This document shows, piece after piece, positions 7,652-13,308 of a DNA stretch of 23,022 nt. Location: contig CAYPCM010000013.1 of the NCBI GenBank assembly GCA_964409225.1, positions 1 to 23,022 on the forward strand. Direction: 5' to 3'. The notes beneath the pieces were generated by a model that did no database searches, was not told where the DNA came from, and worked only from the letters and a program-made list of their open reading frames with translations. The position numbers and the translations under genes are program-made. The first letter of the stretch is position 1, and each line of letters starts with the position of its first letter. The DNA comes from JACPXH01 sp964409225. GTDB taxonomy: Bacteria; Patescibacteriota; Minisyncoccia; JACPXH01.

Positions 7652-8209
7652 ATGGCACGTGGATTAGGGAATGTGCAACGGAAGGTGCTCGTGCTTCTCT
7701 TGGGCGGATTGGCTTTGGGACTTTCAGCATCACCAAGACGGCACTTTCGGATTTTGCGCCAGATGAAGGAGGAGTGGCACCGCATCAACCATCAAGCGCT
7801 CCAGCGCGCTATCAGGAGACTCTATGAGTCGAAGTTGGTAGCGACAACACGCAATCAAGACGGGTCGGTCACGGTGGAGCTCTCCGATGAGGGGCGGTCG
7901 CGTGCTCTCACCTACAAGCTTGACGCGATGCGGATTCCTAGGCCGGAACGCTGGGATGGGCGTTGGCGTCTCATTGCCTTCGATATCCCCGAGTCGTGCA
8001 AGAAAGTTCGGGAAGCATTCCGGCACCATCTCCGGCAGATTGGTTGCCTCGAGTTTCAAAAGAGCGTGTTCGTGACTCCTTATCCATGCGATAGCGAAAT
8101 TGATTTCCTCGTTGAGTTACACCGAGCGCGCTCCTACGTTCGAAAGATTACCGCCATCTCCATCGACAATGAATTTCACCTCAGACAGAAGTTCGAGCTT
8201 CTTTCGTAG
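7652..8209 (+). CDS. PaaX-like protein: winged helix plus Cas2-like domain
   Basis: The ATG at 7652 gives 185 residues. Residues about 5-80 look like a winged-helix DNA-binding domain (INHQALQRAIRRLYESKLV, then a wing with TVELSDEG). From about 95 the pattern RWDGRWRLIAFDIPESCKKV, GCLEFQKSVFVTPYPC and ISIDNE matches the Cas2-like central domain known from PaaX-type regulators. CPR genomes carry many such genes, often labelled Cas2. No CRISPR array or cas1 is near. It could be a transcription regulator or a DNA- or RNA-cleaving enzyme. The D of FDIP sits where Cas2 has its first-strand aspartate. Palindromes on both sides are plausible binding sites. An in-frame TTG at 7601 would start inside the palindrome and is less likely. 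Confidence 0.75.
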   Translation: MARGLGNVQRKVLVLLLGGLALGLSASPRRHFRILRQMKEEWHRINHQALQRAIRRLYESKLVATTRNQDGSVTVELSDEGRSRALTYKLDAMRIPRPERWDGRWRLIAFDIPESCKKVREAFRHHLRQIGCLEFQKSVFVTPYPCDSEIDFLVELHRARSYVRKITAISIDNEFHLRQKFELLS

Positions 8210-8223
8210 CTCGGCGGACTCAT

Positions 8224-8257
8224 TTAGCATTTACTTGCTATCGCAGATAAGTGCTAA
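8224..8257. repeat. Palindromic repeat, copy 2 (downstream of the Cas2-like gene)
   Basis: Core at 8226-8255, one base different from copy 1 (A to G at core position 21), with two more pairing bases on each side (TT...AA). It starts 14 bases after the stop codon of the Cas2-like gene. As RNA it could fold, using G-U pairs, but no T-run follows, so a simple terminator role is doubtful. Confidence 0.85.
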
Positions 8258-8318
8258 GTATTTTGTACGCTCGTGCTATACCTGTCTACCCGTCTGAGAG
8301 GAATACGGACATAAAGCG

Positions 8319-8349
8319 CAGCCGCCGCCCCTTGAAGGGGCGGCGGCTG
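8319..8349 (-). terminator. Strong GC hairpin after the leftward membrane-protein gene
   Basis: A perfect 13-bp stem CAGCCGCCGCCCC/GGGGCGGCGGCTG with a 5-nt loop, 20 bases beyond the stop of the leftward gene. On the minus strand it is followed by CGCTTTATG, a poor T-tract, so it is a likely but not classical terminator. Confidence 0.6.
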
Positions 8350-8369
8350 TTGTTCGCCCGCGTTCCGCA

Positions 8370-9026
8370 TTATCGGAGCGACGGAACGAGCGAGACGTAC
8401 TGCGAAAGGTTCTCGATCTGCTTGGGCGAAAGATCTTTGGCGCGGGCGAGCGCTTCGCGGACGAGGTCGTTCGAGAACGTCCGTTCCTCGCCGATCTGCA
8501 AGCGCTGCGCATCCGTTTTTTTCACGAGATAGTCCTCGACGTAGATCTTGTGCTCGGCGCGCAGCGTGAAGTCCACGCTGTTTGATTCTAGATGCGCCCG
8601 AAGGGCGCGACGGGCCAGATGGGTGATGCCCTCACCGCGGCTGGCAGCCACGGTGATGGCGGAAGCGGTTGTCGTGAGCGCGCCCGGCTCAGCCGTCGGT
8701 GCTGCGCCGACCGGTTGTTCTGCGGCTGGCGGCGAAAGGTTGACCCCCTCTATGCCTTCTTCCGGCAGTACTTCTTCGATAGTGGCCGGGCCTCGGGCGC
8801 GGAATAATTCACCTATGCCGCCGGTGCGACTGCGGGAGAGCGAATAGAGCCCTCCCAGTACGAGCACCGCGACAATCACGCCAATGGTTATGGAGCGGCT
8901 GTTGCGGCGCGTCCAGTTTGAGAGACGTTCGCCCCAGCCGCCGTCTCCGGATTCGAAATCCGGACCGAAGGTAAACCGTGGTTCGGGATCGTTGTCTCGA
9001 GTTAATCGTGGTCGGTCGTCTGCCAT
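8370..9026 (-). CDS. Single-pass membrane protein, function unknown
   Basis: A 218-residue protein: an acidic/polar cytosolic N terminus (1-45), one membrane helix (about 46-63), a Pro/Ala/Thr-rich low-complexity linker (about 75-125) and an extracytoplasmic helical domain starting at GEGITHLARRALRAHL. The C-terminal region contains ITHLARRALRAHL and KIYVEDYLVKK, which look like a conserved small domain, but I cannot name it. The ATG at 9026 is chosen because a GGAG ribosome site precedes it and the upstream in-frame extension is atypical. It lies downstream of prfA in the same orientation, separated by 99 bases containing inverted repeats. Confidence 0.7.
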   Translation of the reverse strand: MADDRPRLTRDNDPEPRFTFGPDFESGDGGWGERLSNWTRRNSRSITIGVIVAVLVLGGLYSLSRSRTGGIGELFRARGPATIEEVLPEEGIEGVNLSPPAAEQPVGAAPTAEPGALTTTASAITVAASRGEGITHLARRALRAHLESNSVDFTLRAEHKIYVEDYLVKKTDAQRLQIGEERTFSNDLVREALARAKDLSPKQIENLSQYVSLVPSLR

Positions 9027-9055
9027 ACGAGGTGTCTCCTTTCTACAAATAGTGG

Positions 9056-9117
9056 GGACACCCTCCACACTCCTGGACAAAGGGTGTCCAAGAGTAGTGC
9101 CGCTTAAATCGAGCGGC
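9056..9117. other. Two inverted repeats between prfA and the membrane-protein gene
   Basis: GGACACCCT (9056-9064) pairs with AGGGTGTCC (9081-9089), and GCCGCT (9099-9104) pairs with AGCGGC (9112-9117). Neither has a T-run. They could be an intergenic processing or attenuation site in the leftward transcript, or an operator. Function not determinable. Confidence 0.4.
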
Positions 9118-9125
9118 GTTACCTG

Positions 9126-9866
9126 CTATGAGGAGTGTGAAGTGGCGAGAACTTTCTGGAGATCGCCGAGCAAGCGATCGAGATCGCCGGAGAGGATGCG
9201 TTCGGCGTCGTGCCAGGACTTCTTGGCGCGATGATCGGTCACGCGGTCTTGGGGCAGATTATACGTGCGGATTTTCTCCGCCCGCTCTGCAGTGCCGATC
9301 TGCTCGCGCCGCTTCGCCCCGACCGTGTTGTTTTCCTCCCGGCGCTGGTTGTAAAGGAGCCGTGCGCGAAGAACTTTCATGGCGTTGTCTTTGTTCTGGA
9401 GTTGGGTACGGCCCTCTTGGCTCGTGACTACCGTGCCGGTCGCAAGGTGCGTGAGTCGCACCGCCGATTCGCGCCGGTTCACATACTGACCGCCCGGGCC
9501 AGAGGCGCGGTAGACGTCAACGCGGATGTCTTGAGGTCTGATTTCGAGGTCTTGGGGCTTGGCGTGTGGCAGAACGGCCACTGTCGCAGTCGAGGTATGG
9601 ATACGGCCGCTTTTTTCTGTGGCCGGAATGCGTTGGATGCGGTGAACTCCGCTCTCATATTGAAATGCAACTGTGGCGCCTGCGCCTTTTATTAAAGCCG
9701 CGCCTTCGCGTAAGCCCCCGAGTTCCGTTACGGCGGCGGTGATGACTTCAAATTTCCACCCTTTTCGTTCGCTATAGCGCCGGTACATGCGGAATAGTTC
9801 TTCGGCAAACTTTGCAGCTTCCTCGCCGCCTGTGCCTGGCCGGACTTCGATGATTAGTTCATTCAT
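9126..9866 (-). CDS. prfA: Peptide chain release factor 1, lacking domain 1
   Basis: A 246-residue class I release factor. The stop-codon reading tripeptide P81-A-T83 sits in HRIQRIPATEKSGRIHTS, which marks it as RF1 (UAA/UAG) rather than RF2 (SPF). The peptidyl-hydrolysis motif GGQ is at 125-127 (ASGPGGQYVN). The product begins at NELIIEVRPGTGG, about where domain 2 of ordinary RF1 (about 360 residues) starts; the roughly 100-residue N-terminal domain is absent. It is not a hidden frameshift: the bL31 gene ends only 4 bases upstream, leaving no room. It is translationally coupled to rpmE. Domain 1 in other bacteria contacts the ribosomal stalk base and RF3, so the loss implies simplified termination. 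Confidence 0.88.
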   Translation of the reverse strand: MNELIIEVRPGTGGEEAAKFAEELFRMYRRYSERKGWKFEVITAAVTELGGLREGAALIKGAGATVAFQYESGVHRIQRIPATEKSGRIHTSTATVAVLPHAKPQDLEIRPQDIRVDVYRASGPGGQYVNRRESAVRLTHLATGTVVTSQEGRTQLQNKDNAMKVLRARLLYNQRREENNTVGAKRREQIGTAERAEKIRTYNLPQDRVTDHRAKKSWHDAERILSGDLDRLLGDLQKVLATSHSS

Positions 9867-9870
9867 GGAG

Positions 9871-10140
9871 TTACTGTTTCGGTTCCGGACCGTCTCCCTT
9901 CTGGCTGGCTTTGGTCGAGCGTTCCTTCCCGAGGCGCGCAGATTTCTCAACGATCTTGCGGAAACGATCTACGCGGCCGGCCGTATCCAAGATTTTCTCC
10001 CGTCCCGTGTAGAACGGATGACAATTCGAACAAATTTCTACGTCAATTTTTGGAATGGTTGAACCCGTCTGCCAGGCGTGGCCGCAGATACACTGGACGC
10101 GCGCGTTTGGATAGTATGTCGGATGGATGTCTTTTTTCAT
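9871..10140 (-). CDS. rpmE: 50S ribosomal protein bL31, zinc-binding form
   Basis: An 89-residue bL31. It has the four zinc cysteines (CIC near residue 17-19 and CSNC later) and the family signature CSNCHPFYTGREKILDTAGR followed by VDRFRK. The cysteines mark the C+ type that stores zinc. A polar tail of about 20 residues (KASQKGDGPEPKQ) follows the core. It is first in the leftward rpmE-prfA unit, behind a structured 140-nt leader and a promoter that shares its -35 with rpsB. The Shine-Dalgarno is weak and lies inside a small hairpin just before the ATG. Confidence 0.95.
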   Translation of the reverse strand: MKKDIHPTYYPNARVQCICGHAWQTGSTIPKIDVEICSNCHPFYTGREKILDTAGRVDRFRKIVEKSARLGKERSTKASQKGDGPEPKQ

Positions 10141-10281
10141 GTTGATTCTTCAACAGCTTTCTAACGGGGTAAACCCCGTTAGAAGTCTAAGCGGTGTCTC
10201 CCAAGAAAGATAAATGAAAGCCGTTAGGCGGCTTCGCCTTTAGACCTCCACAATAGATTGCCAAACTACGGACTTCTAACG
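10141..10281 (-). promoter_or_regulatory. Structured rpmE leader with competing hairpins
   Basis: On the minus strand the leader begins near the repeat (CCCC)GTTAGAAGTC (10284-10271). It later contains a strong hairpin TTCTAACGGGG/CCCCGTTAGAA (10184-10159). The left arm of that hairpin, GACTTCTAAC, is also perfectly complementary over 10 bases to the 5' end of the leader, so two exclusive folds are possible. A further hairpin GTTGA-AGAA-TCAAC (10154-10141) abuts the start codon and holds the GAAG ribosome site in its loop. This looks like an autoregulatory ribosomal-protein leader; the regulator is not shown by sequence. Confidence 0.5.
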
Positions 10282-10287
10282 GGGTAA

Positions 10288-10339
10288 AGTGTAGCATGGG
10301 TGCGCCGGCCTTGCAAGAGCGCGGCGGTTTTGATACAGT
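10288..10339. promoter_or_regulatory. Divergent promoters sharing one -35 hexamer (rpmE and rpsB)
   Basis: TTGCAA at 10311-10316 is its own reverse complement. To the right, 17 bases later, is TACAGT (10334-10339), preceded by TG-A as an extended -10, for rpsB. To the left on the minus strand, also 17 bases away, is TACACT (10293-10288), preceded by TG-C, for rpmE. Both spacers are ideal, so the same -35 can serve either direction but not both at once. The rpsB ATG begins 8 bases after its -10, implying a leaderless mRNA. Confidence 0.7.
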
Positions 10340-10347
10340 AATCGAGC

Positions 10348-11226
10348 ATGGATACCGACGTGAACCGCGTTGCTCTCGTGAATGAGGAGGATTCTGGGAA
10401 TAACGGGGTAAACAATCAAATCGACACACCGACTCAGTCGGAGTTGAAGGGAGATGCATCTGCCGAGGAGACAGATGCGGTGATGCCTTCGGAGCTAGAA
10501 GAGATGTTGGGCGCTGGCCTGCATCTTGGTCATCTGCGCAGCCGCAGTCATCCTAAAATGAAACCGTTTATTTTCACCACGCGTAACGATCTGCAGTTTA
10601 TTGATGTGACTGAAACATCTAAACGATTGGACACGGCGCGATCTTTCCTGCGTGGTGTTGTTGCCAACGGCGGCTCGATTCTTTTGGTGGGCACGCGGCC
10701 TGCGGTTCGAAGCACCGTGAGAAACCTGGCCGAAGCGCTGGGACTTCCGCATGTGACTACGCGGTGGCTCGGCGGTACGCTGACAAACTTCAAGACGATT
10801 TCCCAGCGTCTGGCGGAAAAAGCCGATCTCGAACGTCGCCGTGCCAGCGGAGAGTTTGAGAAATACACCAAGAAAGAGGCGCTTATGCTCGAGCGAAAAC
10901 TTAAAAAGCTGGAAGATAAGTTTGGCGGCATTGCCGCACTCTCTCGGTTGCCGCAGGCAGTGGTCATCTTCGATTTGAGCGAGAACAAAACCTCTGCCCG
11001 CGAAGCCAAGCGTCTCGGTATACCTACGGTGGCGGTGGTTGACACCAACGTCGATCCGGAGCTAGCCACTTATCCGATTCCAGCCAACGACGACGCGGTC
11101 TCGGCCGTTCGTTACCTAAGCGATAAAATAGGGGAGGCGATTCGTGAAGGGCAGGCCGAGTGCGTGCGCTTGGCTGCCGAGCGCGCTCGCGCCGAGGCCG
11201 AGAGTTCCGGAAAAGCGGCTTTATGA
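10348..11226 (+). CDS. rpsB: 30S ribosomal protein uS2 with acidic N-terminal extension
   Basis: A 292-residue uS2. The family core begins at about residue 49 (LEEMLGAGLHLGH, then HPKMKPFIFTTRNDLQFID) and continues through LLVGTRPA, TRWLGGTLTNF and VAVVDTNVDPE. The first 45-48 residues are an extra acidic, Asn/Gln-rich extension. ATG 10348 is favoured because a consensus promoter places the transcript start on it. ATG 10483 (MPSELEEML) would give a conventional length, with GAGGAGA about 12 bases upstream, so the shorter form cannot be excluded. The C terminus is Ala/Glu-rich. Its stop overlaps the tsf start (ATGA). Confidence 0.93.
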   Translation: MDTDVNRVALVNEEDSGNNGVNNQIDTPTQSELKGDASAEETDAVMPSELEEMLGAGLHLGHLRSRSHPKMKPFIFTTRNDLQFIDVTETSKRLDTARSFLRGVVANGGSILLVGTRPAVRSTVRNLAEALGLPHVTTRWLGGTLTNFKTISQRLAEKADLERRRASGEFEKYTKKEALMLERKLKKLEDKFGGIAALSRLPQAVVIFDLSENKTSAREAKRLGIPTVAVVDTNVDPELATYPIPANDDAVSAVRYLSDKIGEAIREGQAECVRLAAERARAEAESSGKAAL

Positions 11227-11669
11227 CCAATGCCGATTTAATCAAAGAACTTCGTGAGCGAACAGGCGTTTCGGTTGGTGAAATTCGCGCGGCGCTTGAG
11301 GAAGCGAATGGGGACAGCGCCGCCGCCCTTGAAATCTTGAAGCGTCGCGGTGCGGCGGTGGCCGAGAGAAAGGCGAGCCGCGAAGTGCACGAGGGGTTGG
11401 TTGAGACATATGTGCATGGCGGCAAGATTGGCGCGATGGTCGCGCTTTTGTGCGAGACGGATTTCGTGGCTCGCTCCGACGACTTCATAACCCTCGCGCA
11501 TGATCTCGCCATGCATATTGCCGCCACTGATCCGCAGTCGGCTGAAGATCTTTTGGCCGCCGCCTTTATCAAGGATCCAAACCAAACGGTGCGTCAGCGC
11601 ATCGAGGCGACAGTGGCTCGGGTCGGAGAAAATATTCGCGTGGGTCGGTTCGCTAGATTTTCTATCTAG
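11223..11669 (+). CDS. tsf: Elongation factor Ts, short form
   Basis: A 148-residue EF-Ts that recycles EF-Tu by releasing GDP. The N-terminal UBA-like domain (LIKELRERTGVSVGEIRAAL) is followed by the core with ALLCETDFVARSDDF, whose TDFVA motif contacts EF-Tu. The ending VGENIRVGRFARF is typical of short forms. Compared with E. coli (283 residues), the second core subdomain and the coiled-coil insertion are missing, as in the compact EF-Ts of Thermus. The start overlaps the rpsB stop, giving translational coupling. Confidence 0.93.
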   Translation: MTNADLIKELRERTGVSVGEIRAALEEANGDSAAALEILKRRGAAVAERKASREVHEGLVETYVHGGKIGAMVALLCETDFVARSDDFITLAHDLAMHIAATDPQSAEDLLAAAFIKDPNQTVRQRIEATVARVGENIRVGRFARFSI

Positions 11670-11687
11670 GCACAGGTCCTCGTCTGC

Positions 11688-12299
11688 ATGTACAACTTCT
11701 GGCCGATTGCTATAACGTTGCTTGCGCTTGTCGGCATTATTGTAATTGTGGGCCGCAAGATTCCCGCACTCGTGGAGCTGTCCGACACTCCACCGACCAA
11801 AAGTCCCCTGCGGGCAGTGGTGATGGGGGCTAGGCGCGTGTTGGGCTGGCTGCCGTATCAGCCGGTGTGGGGGTTTATGTTGCGTGTCTGGGAAAAGATC
11901 CTTAGGCGTCTGCGCGTGTTCGTGCTTAAGGCCGAAAATACGTCTGCGGGCTGGTTGAGTGGCGTGAAAGACCGTTCGCGGTCACTCTCGCAGCGGGCCA
12001 GATTCCTCCGCGGCGAGGGGATTGCCCTGCCGGTGAAAACGGTCGAACAGGCAGGCGTTGCAGCCGAACAGATTGATCCAGAGCGGACAAGTATCGTTGA
12101 GGCGCTTCGGCATAACCCCCAGGACACCGAAGCATACCTTGCGCTGGCCGACCTGCATGCCCGGCGCGCCGAACCGGCCCAAGCGCGGGCGGCGCTCGAA
12201 AAACTTCTCGCGGTTGATCCGGCGCACAGTATCGCAAGACAGAAGCTTGAGCAGCTTTTGGGCAGCGAACCACCGAAACCGCCGGAGATGCCAGTATAG
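11688..12299 (+). CDS. Membrane-anchored TPR protein, function unknown
   Basis: A 203-residue protein: an N-terminal membrane helix (about 4-22), a basic middle region (about 35-115) and a C-terminal helical part with about two TPR-like repeats (EALRHNPQDTEAYLALADLH; ARAALEKLLAVDPAHSIARQ). TPRs mediate protein contacts; no partner is evident. It starts 18 bases after tsf and may be read through from it. Its last three codons and stop (ATG CCA GTA TAG) overlap the first 10 bases of tRNA-Thr, so the gene end is also tRNA sequence. Confidence 0.8.
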   Translation: MYNFWPIAITLLALVGIIVIVGRKIPALVELSDTPPTKSPLRAVVMGARRVLGWLPYQPVWGFMLRVWEKILRRLRVFVLKAENTSAGWLSGVKDRSRSLSQRARFLRGEGIALPVKTVEQAGVAAEQIDPERTSIVEALRHNPQDTEAYLALADLHARRAEPAQARAALEKLLAVDPAHSIARQKLEQLLGSEPPKPPEMPV

Positions 12300-12360
12300 C
12301 TCAATGGCAGAGCGGCGGTTTTGTAAACCGTTGACGGGGGTTCGACTCCCTCTACTGGCT
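12290..12360 (+). tRNA. tRNA-Thr (anticodon TGT)
   Basis: A cloverleaf: acceptor GCCAGTA (12290-12296) pairs with TACTGGC (12353-12359), discriminator T. D arm GCTC/GAGC, anticodon loop TTTGTAA giving TGT, T arm GGGGGTTCGACTCCC. CCA is not encoded. It overlaps the 3' end of the TPR gene. Confidence 0.93.
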
Positions 12361-12385
12361 CTGGCCGATCTTTATATTTGGGAAT

Positions 12386-12470
12386 GGGCGCGTCGCATAG
12401 CGGCAATTGCACTAGACTGTAAATCTAGCGGCTCCGGCCTACGCAGGTTCGAGTCCTGCCGCGCCCACCA
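12386..12470 (+). tRNA. tRNA-Tyr (anticodon GTA), class II with encoded CCA
   Basis: Acceptor GGGCGCG (12386-12392) pairs with CGCGCCC (12460-12466), discriminator A, then an encoded CCA (12468-12470). The anticodon stem CTAGA/TCTAG encloses CTGTAAA, giving GTA. A long variable arm (GGCTCCGGCC region) is as expected for bacterial Tyr. It follows tRNA-Thr by 25 bases. Confidence 0.93.
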
Positions 12471-12474
12471 AAAC

Positions 12475-12506
12475 AACACCTGCTCTGAGAAATCAGGGCA
12501 GGTGTT
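12475..12506 (+). terminator. Hairpin after the tRNA pair
   Basis: A 14-bp stem AACACCTGCTCTGA / TCAGGGCAGGTGTT (one T-G pair) with a GAAA tetraloop, followed by TGGTTCATTTTC. It should end the transcript carrying the TPR gene, tRNA-Thr and tRNA-Tyr. Confidence 0.7.
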
Positions 12507-12539
12507 TGGTTCATTTTCAACTCTGCACGAAGACGATGC

Positions 12540-12568
12540 TTGCCACGCGAGCTAAAGAGGTTTACAGT
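12540..12568 (+). promoter_or_regulatory. Promoter of the DM13 gene, predicted leaderless
   Basis: -35 TTGCCA (12540-12545), 17-nt spacer, -10 TACAGT (12563-12568). Only 6 bases separate the -10 from ATG 12575, so transcription should begin at the start codon itself. No Shine-Dalgarno sits at normal spacing. Confidence 0.65.
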
Positions 12569-12574
12569 TATCCC

Positions 12575-13033
12575 ATGACCAAAGCACTCATTATAATCAT
12601 CGCGCTCGTAATCGCTGGCGTCGGCATTTACTACGGGAGGTTTCTTTTTACCAAAAAAGTGGTCAAAGAAGACATTCCAGCGGAAATGATAGCGGCGAGC
12701 CAAGTGGTAAGAACCGGGACATTTGTCGAAATTGACTTCGTCCACAAAGGTTCGGGCGCGGCCAAGATTATCGAGGGCACAAACGGGCACAGGCTTCTTC
12801 GCCTTGAGAATTTCCAAGTTACTAACGGCCCGGATCTTTATGTCTACCTCACCAAAAATTCTTCGCCGACGGGGAACATAAAAAGCTTGGGTGATTTTAT
12901 AAACCTCGGCCGCCTGAAGGGCAACGTTGGCGACCAAAACTACGAAATTACTCAAAACGTTGACGGCTACAACACCGCCGTCATCTGGTGTCGACAGTTT
13001 GGGGCGCTTTTCTCCTACGCGGTGTTGAAATAG
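12575..13033 (+). CDS. Membrane-anchored DM13-domain protein
   Basis: A 152-residue protein with one N-terminal membrane helix (about 4-22) and a DM13 domain facing outward (about 45-152). Hallmarks are LRLENFQVTNGPDLYVYL, LGRLKGNVGDQNYEI and, near the end, VIWCRQFGALFSYAVL with the conserved domain cysteine. DM13 domains are thought to be small electron-transfer or redox modules; their chemistry is poorly known. It stands alone between a tRNA terminator and a perfect bidirectional terminator, with its own promoter. The upstream in-frame extension covers tRNA terminator sequence and is rejected. Confidence 0.85.
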   Translation: MTKALIIIIALVIAGVGIYYGRFLFTKKVVKEDIPAEMIAASQVVRTGTFVEIDFVHKGSGAAKIIEGTNGHRLLRLENFQVTNGPDLYVYLTKNSSPTGNIKSLGDFINLGRLKGNVGDQNYEITQNVDGYNTAVIWCRQFGALFSYAVLK

Positions 13034-13140
13034 AACGACACCAAATCAGCCCCCTAATGGCTGGTTTTAATGTGTTAGTACCAATTGCCAATTTGTGCAT
13101 AACCTGTTGATTTTGTGAGGATTGCAAGAGGAAAGCGTGA

Positions 13141-13174
13141 ACTAAAACGGCTCGGTTGAGCCGTTTTAGTTTTG
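13141..13174. terminator. Rho-independent terminator, perfect 13-bp stem
   Basis: ACTAAAACGGCTC / GAGCCGTTTTAGT with a GGTT loop (13141-13170), followed by TTTTG. The A-rich 5' side means it would also work on the minus strand. It separates the DM13 gene from the dcw promoter. Confidence 0.85.
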
Positions 13175-13200
13175 CCGGGAGGAAATTTAAATCAAGGTGG

Positions 13201-13229
13201 TTGACCGTAAAAGCAATTGAACCTAAAAT
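13201..13229 (+). promoter_or_regulatory. Promoter of the mraZ/dcw cluster
   Basis: -35 TTGACC (13201-13206), 17-nt spacer, -10 TAAAAT (13224-13229). The predicted start near 13236 lies just before five MraZ boxes. The mraZ ATG is about 300 bases further on, an unusually long leader that contains a repeat element. Confidence 0.75.
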
Positions 13230-13239
13230 GTATGAATAG

Positions 13240-13289
13240 TGGTGAATTGTGGATAAAAGTGGGGAAAAGTAAGGGAAACTGGGGATAAG
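13240..13289 (+). promoter_or_regulatory. MraZ boxes: five 10-bp direct repeats
   Basis: Five tandem 10-mers in perfect register: TGGTGAATTG, TGGATAAAAG, TGGGGAAAAG, TAAGGGAAAC, TGGGGATAAG. MraZ is known to bind TGGGN-type repeats at 10-bp spacing before its own gene and to control the dcw cluster. Their place directly after the predicted transcription start fits repression of the promoter at 13201-13229. Confidence 0.8.
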
Positions 13290-13308
13290 TTTTGCGGGCT
13301 GGTTTTGC

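Larger units (their letters stand above)
7592..8257. mobile_element. Candidate palindrome-bracketed unit carrying a Cas2-like gene
   Basis: A 666-bp unit made of a 30-bp imperfect palindrome, a 185-codon PaaX/Cas2-like gene and a second palindrome differing by one base. The two copies share the same asymmetric positions, so they are also direct repeats 634 bp apart. The gene fits tightly between them (30 bases before the start, 16 after the stop). No transposase, integrase or target duplication is seen. The idea that this is one mobile or amplifying unit is inference. Confidence 0.35.

Noticed and set aside
7592..8257. CRISPR-Cas locus, because of the Cas2-like protein and repeats
   Set aside because: Only two repeats separated by a full gene, no spacer array, no cas1 or effector. 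The protein has an N-terminal winged helix as in PaaX-type proteins, not stand-alone Cas2.
11223..11669. Truncated tsf pseudogene
   Set aside because: The TDFVA motif and a proper family-type C terminus are present; short EF-Ts forms are normal in some lineages.
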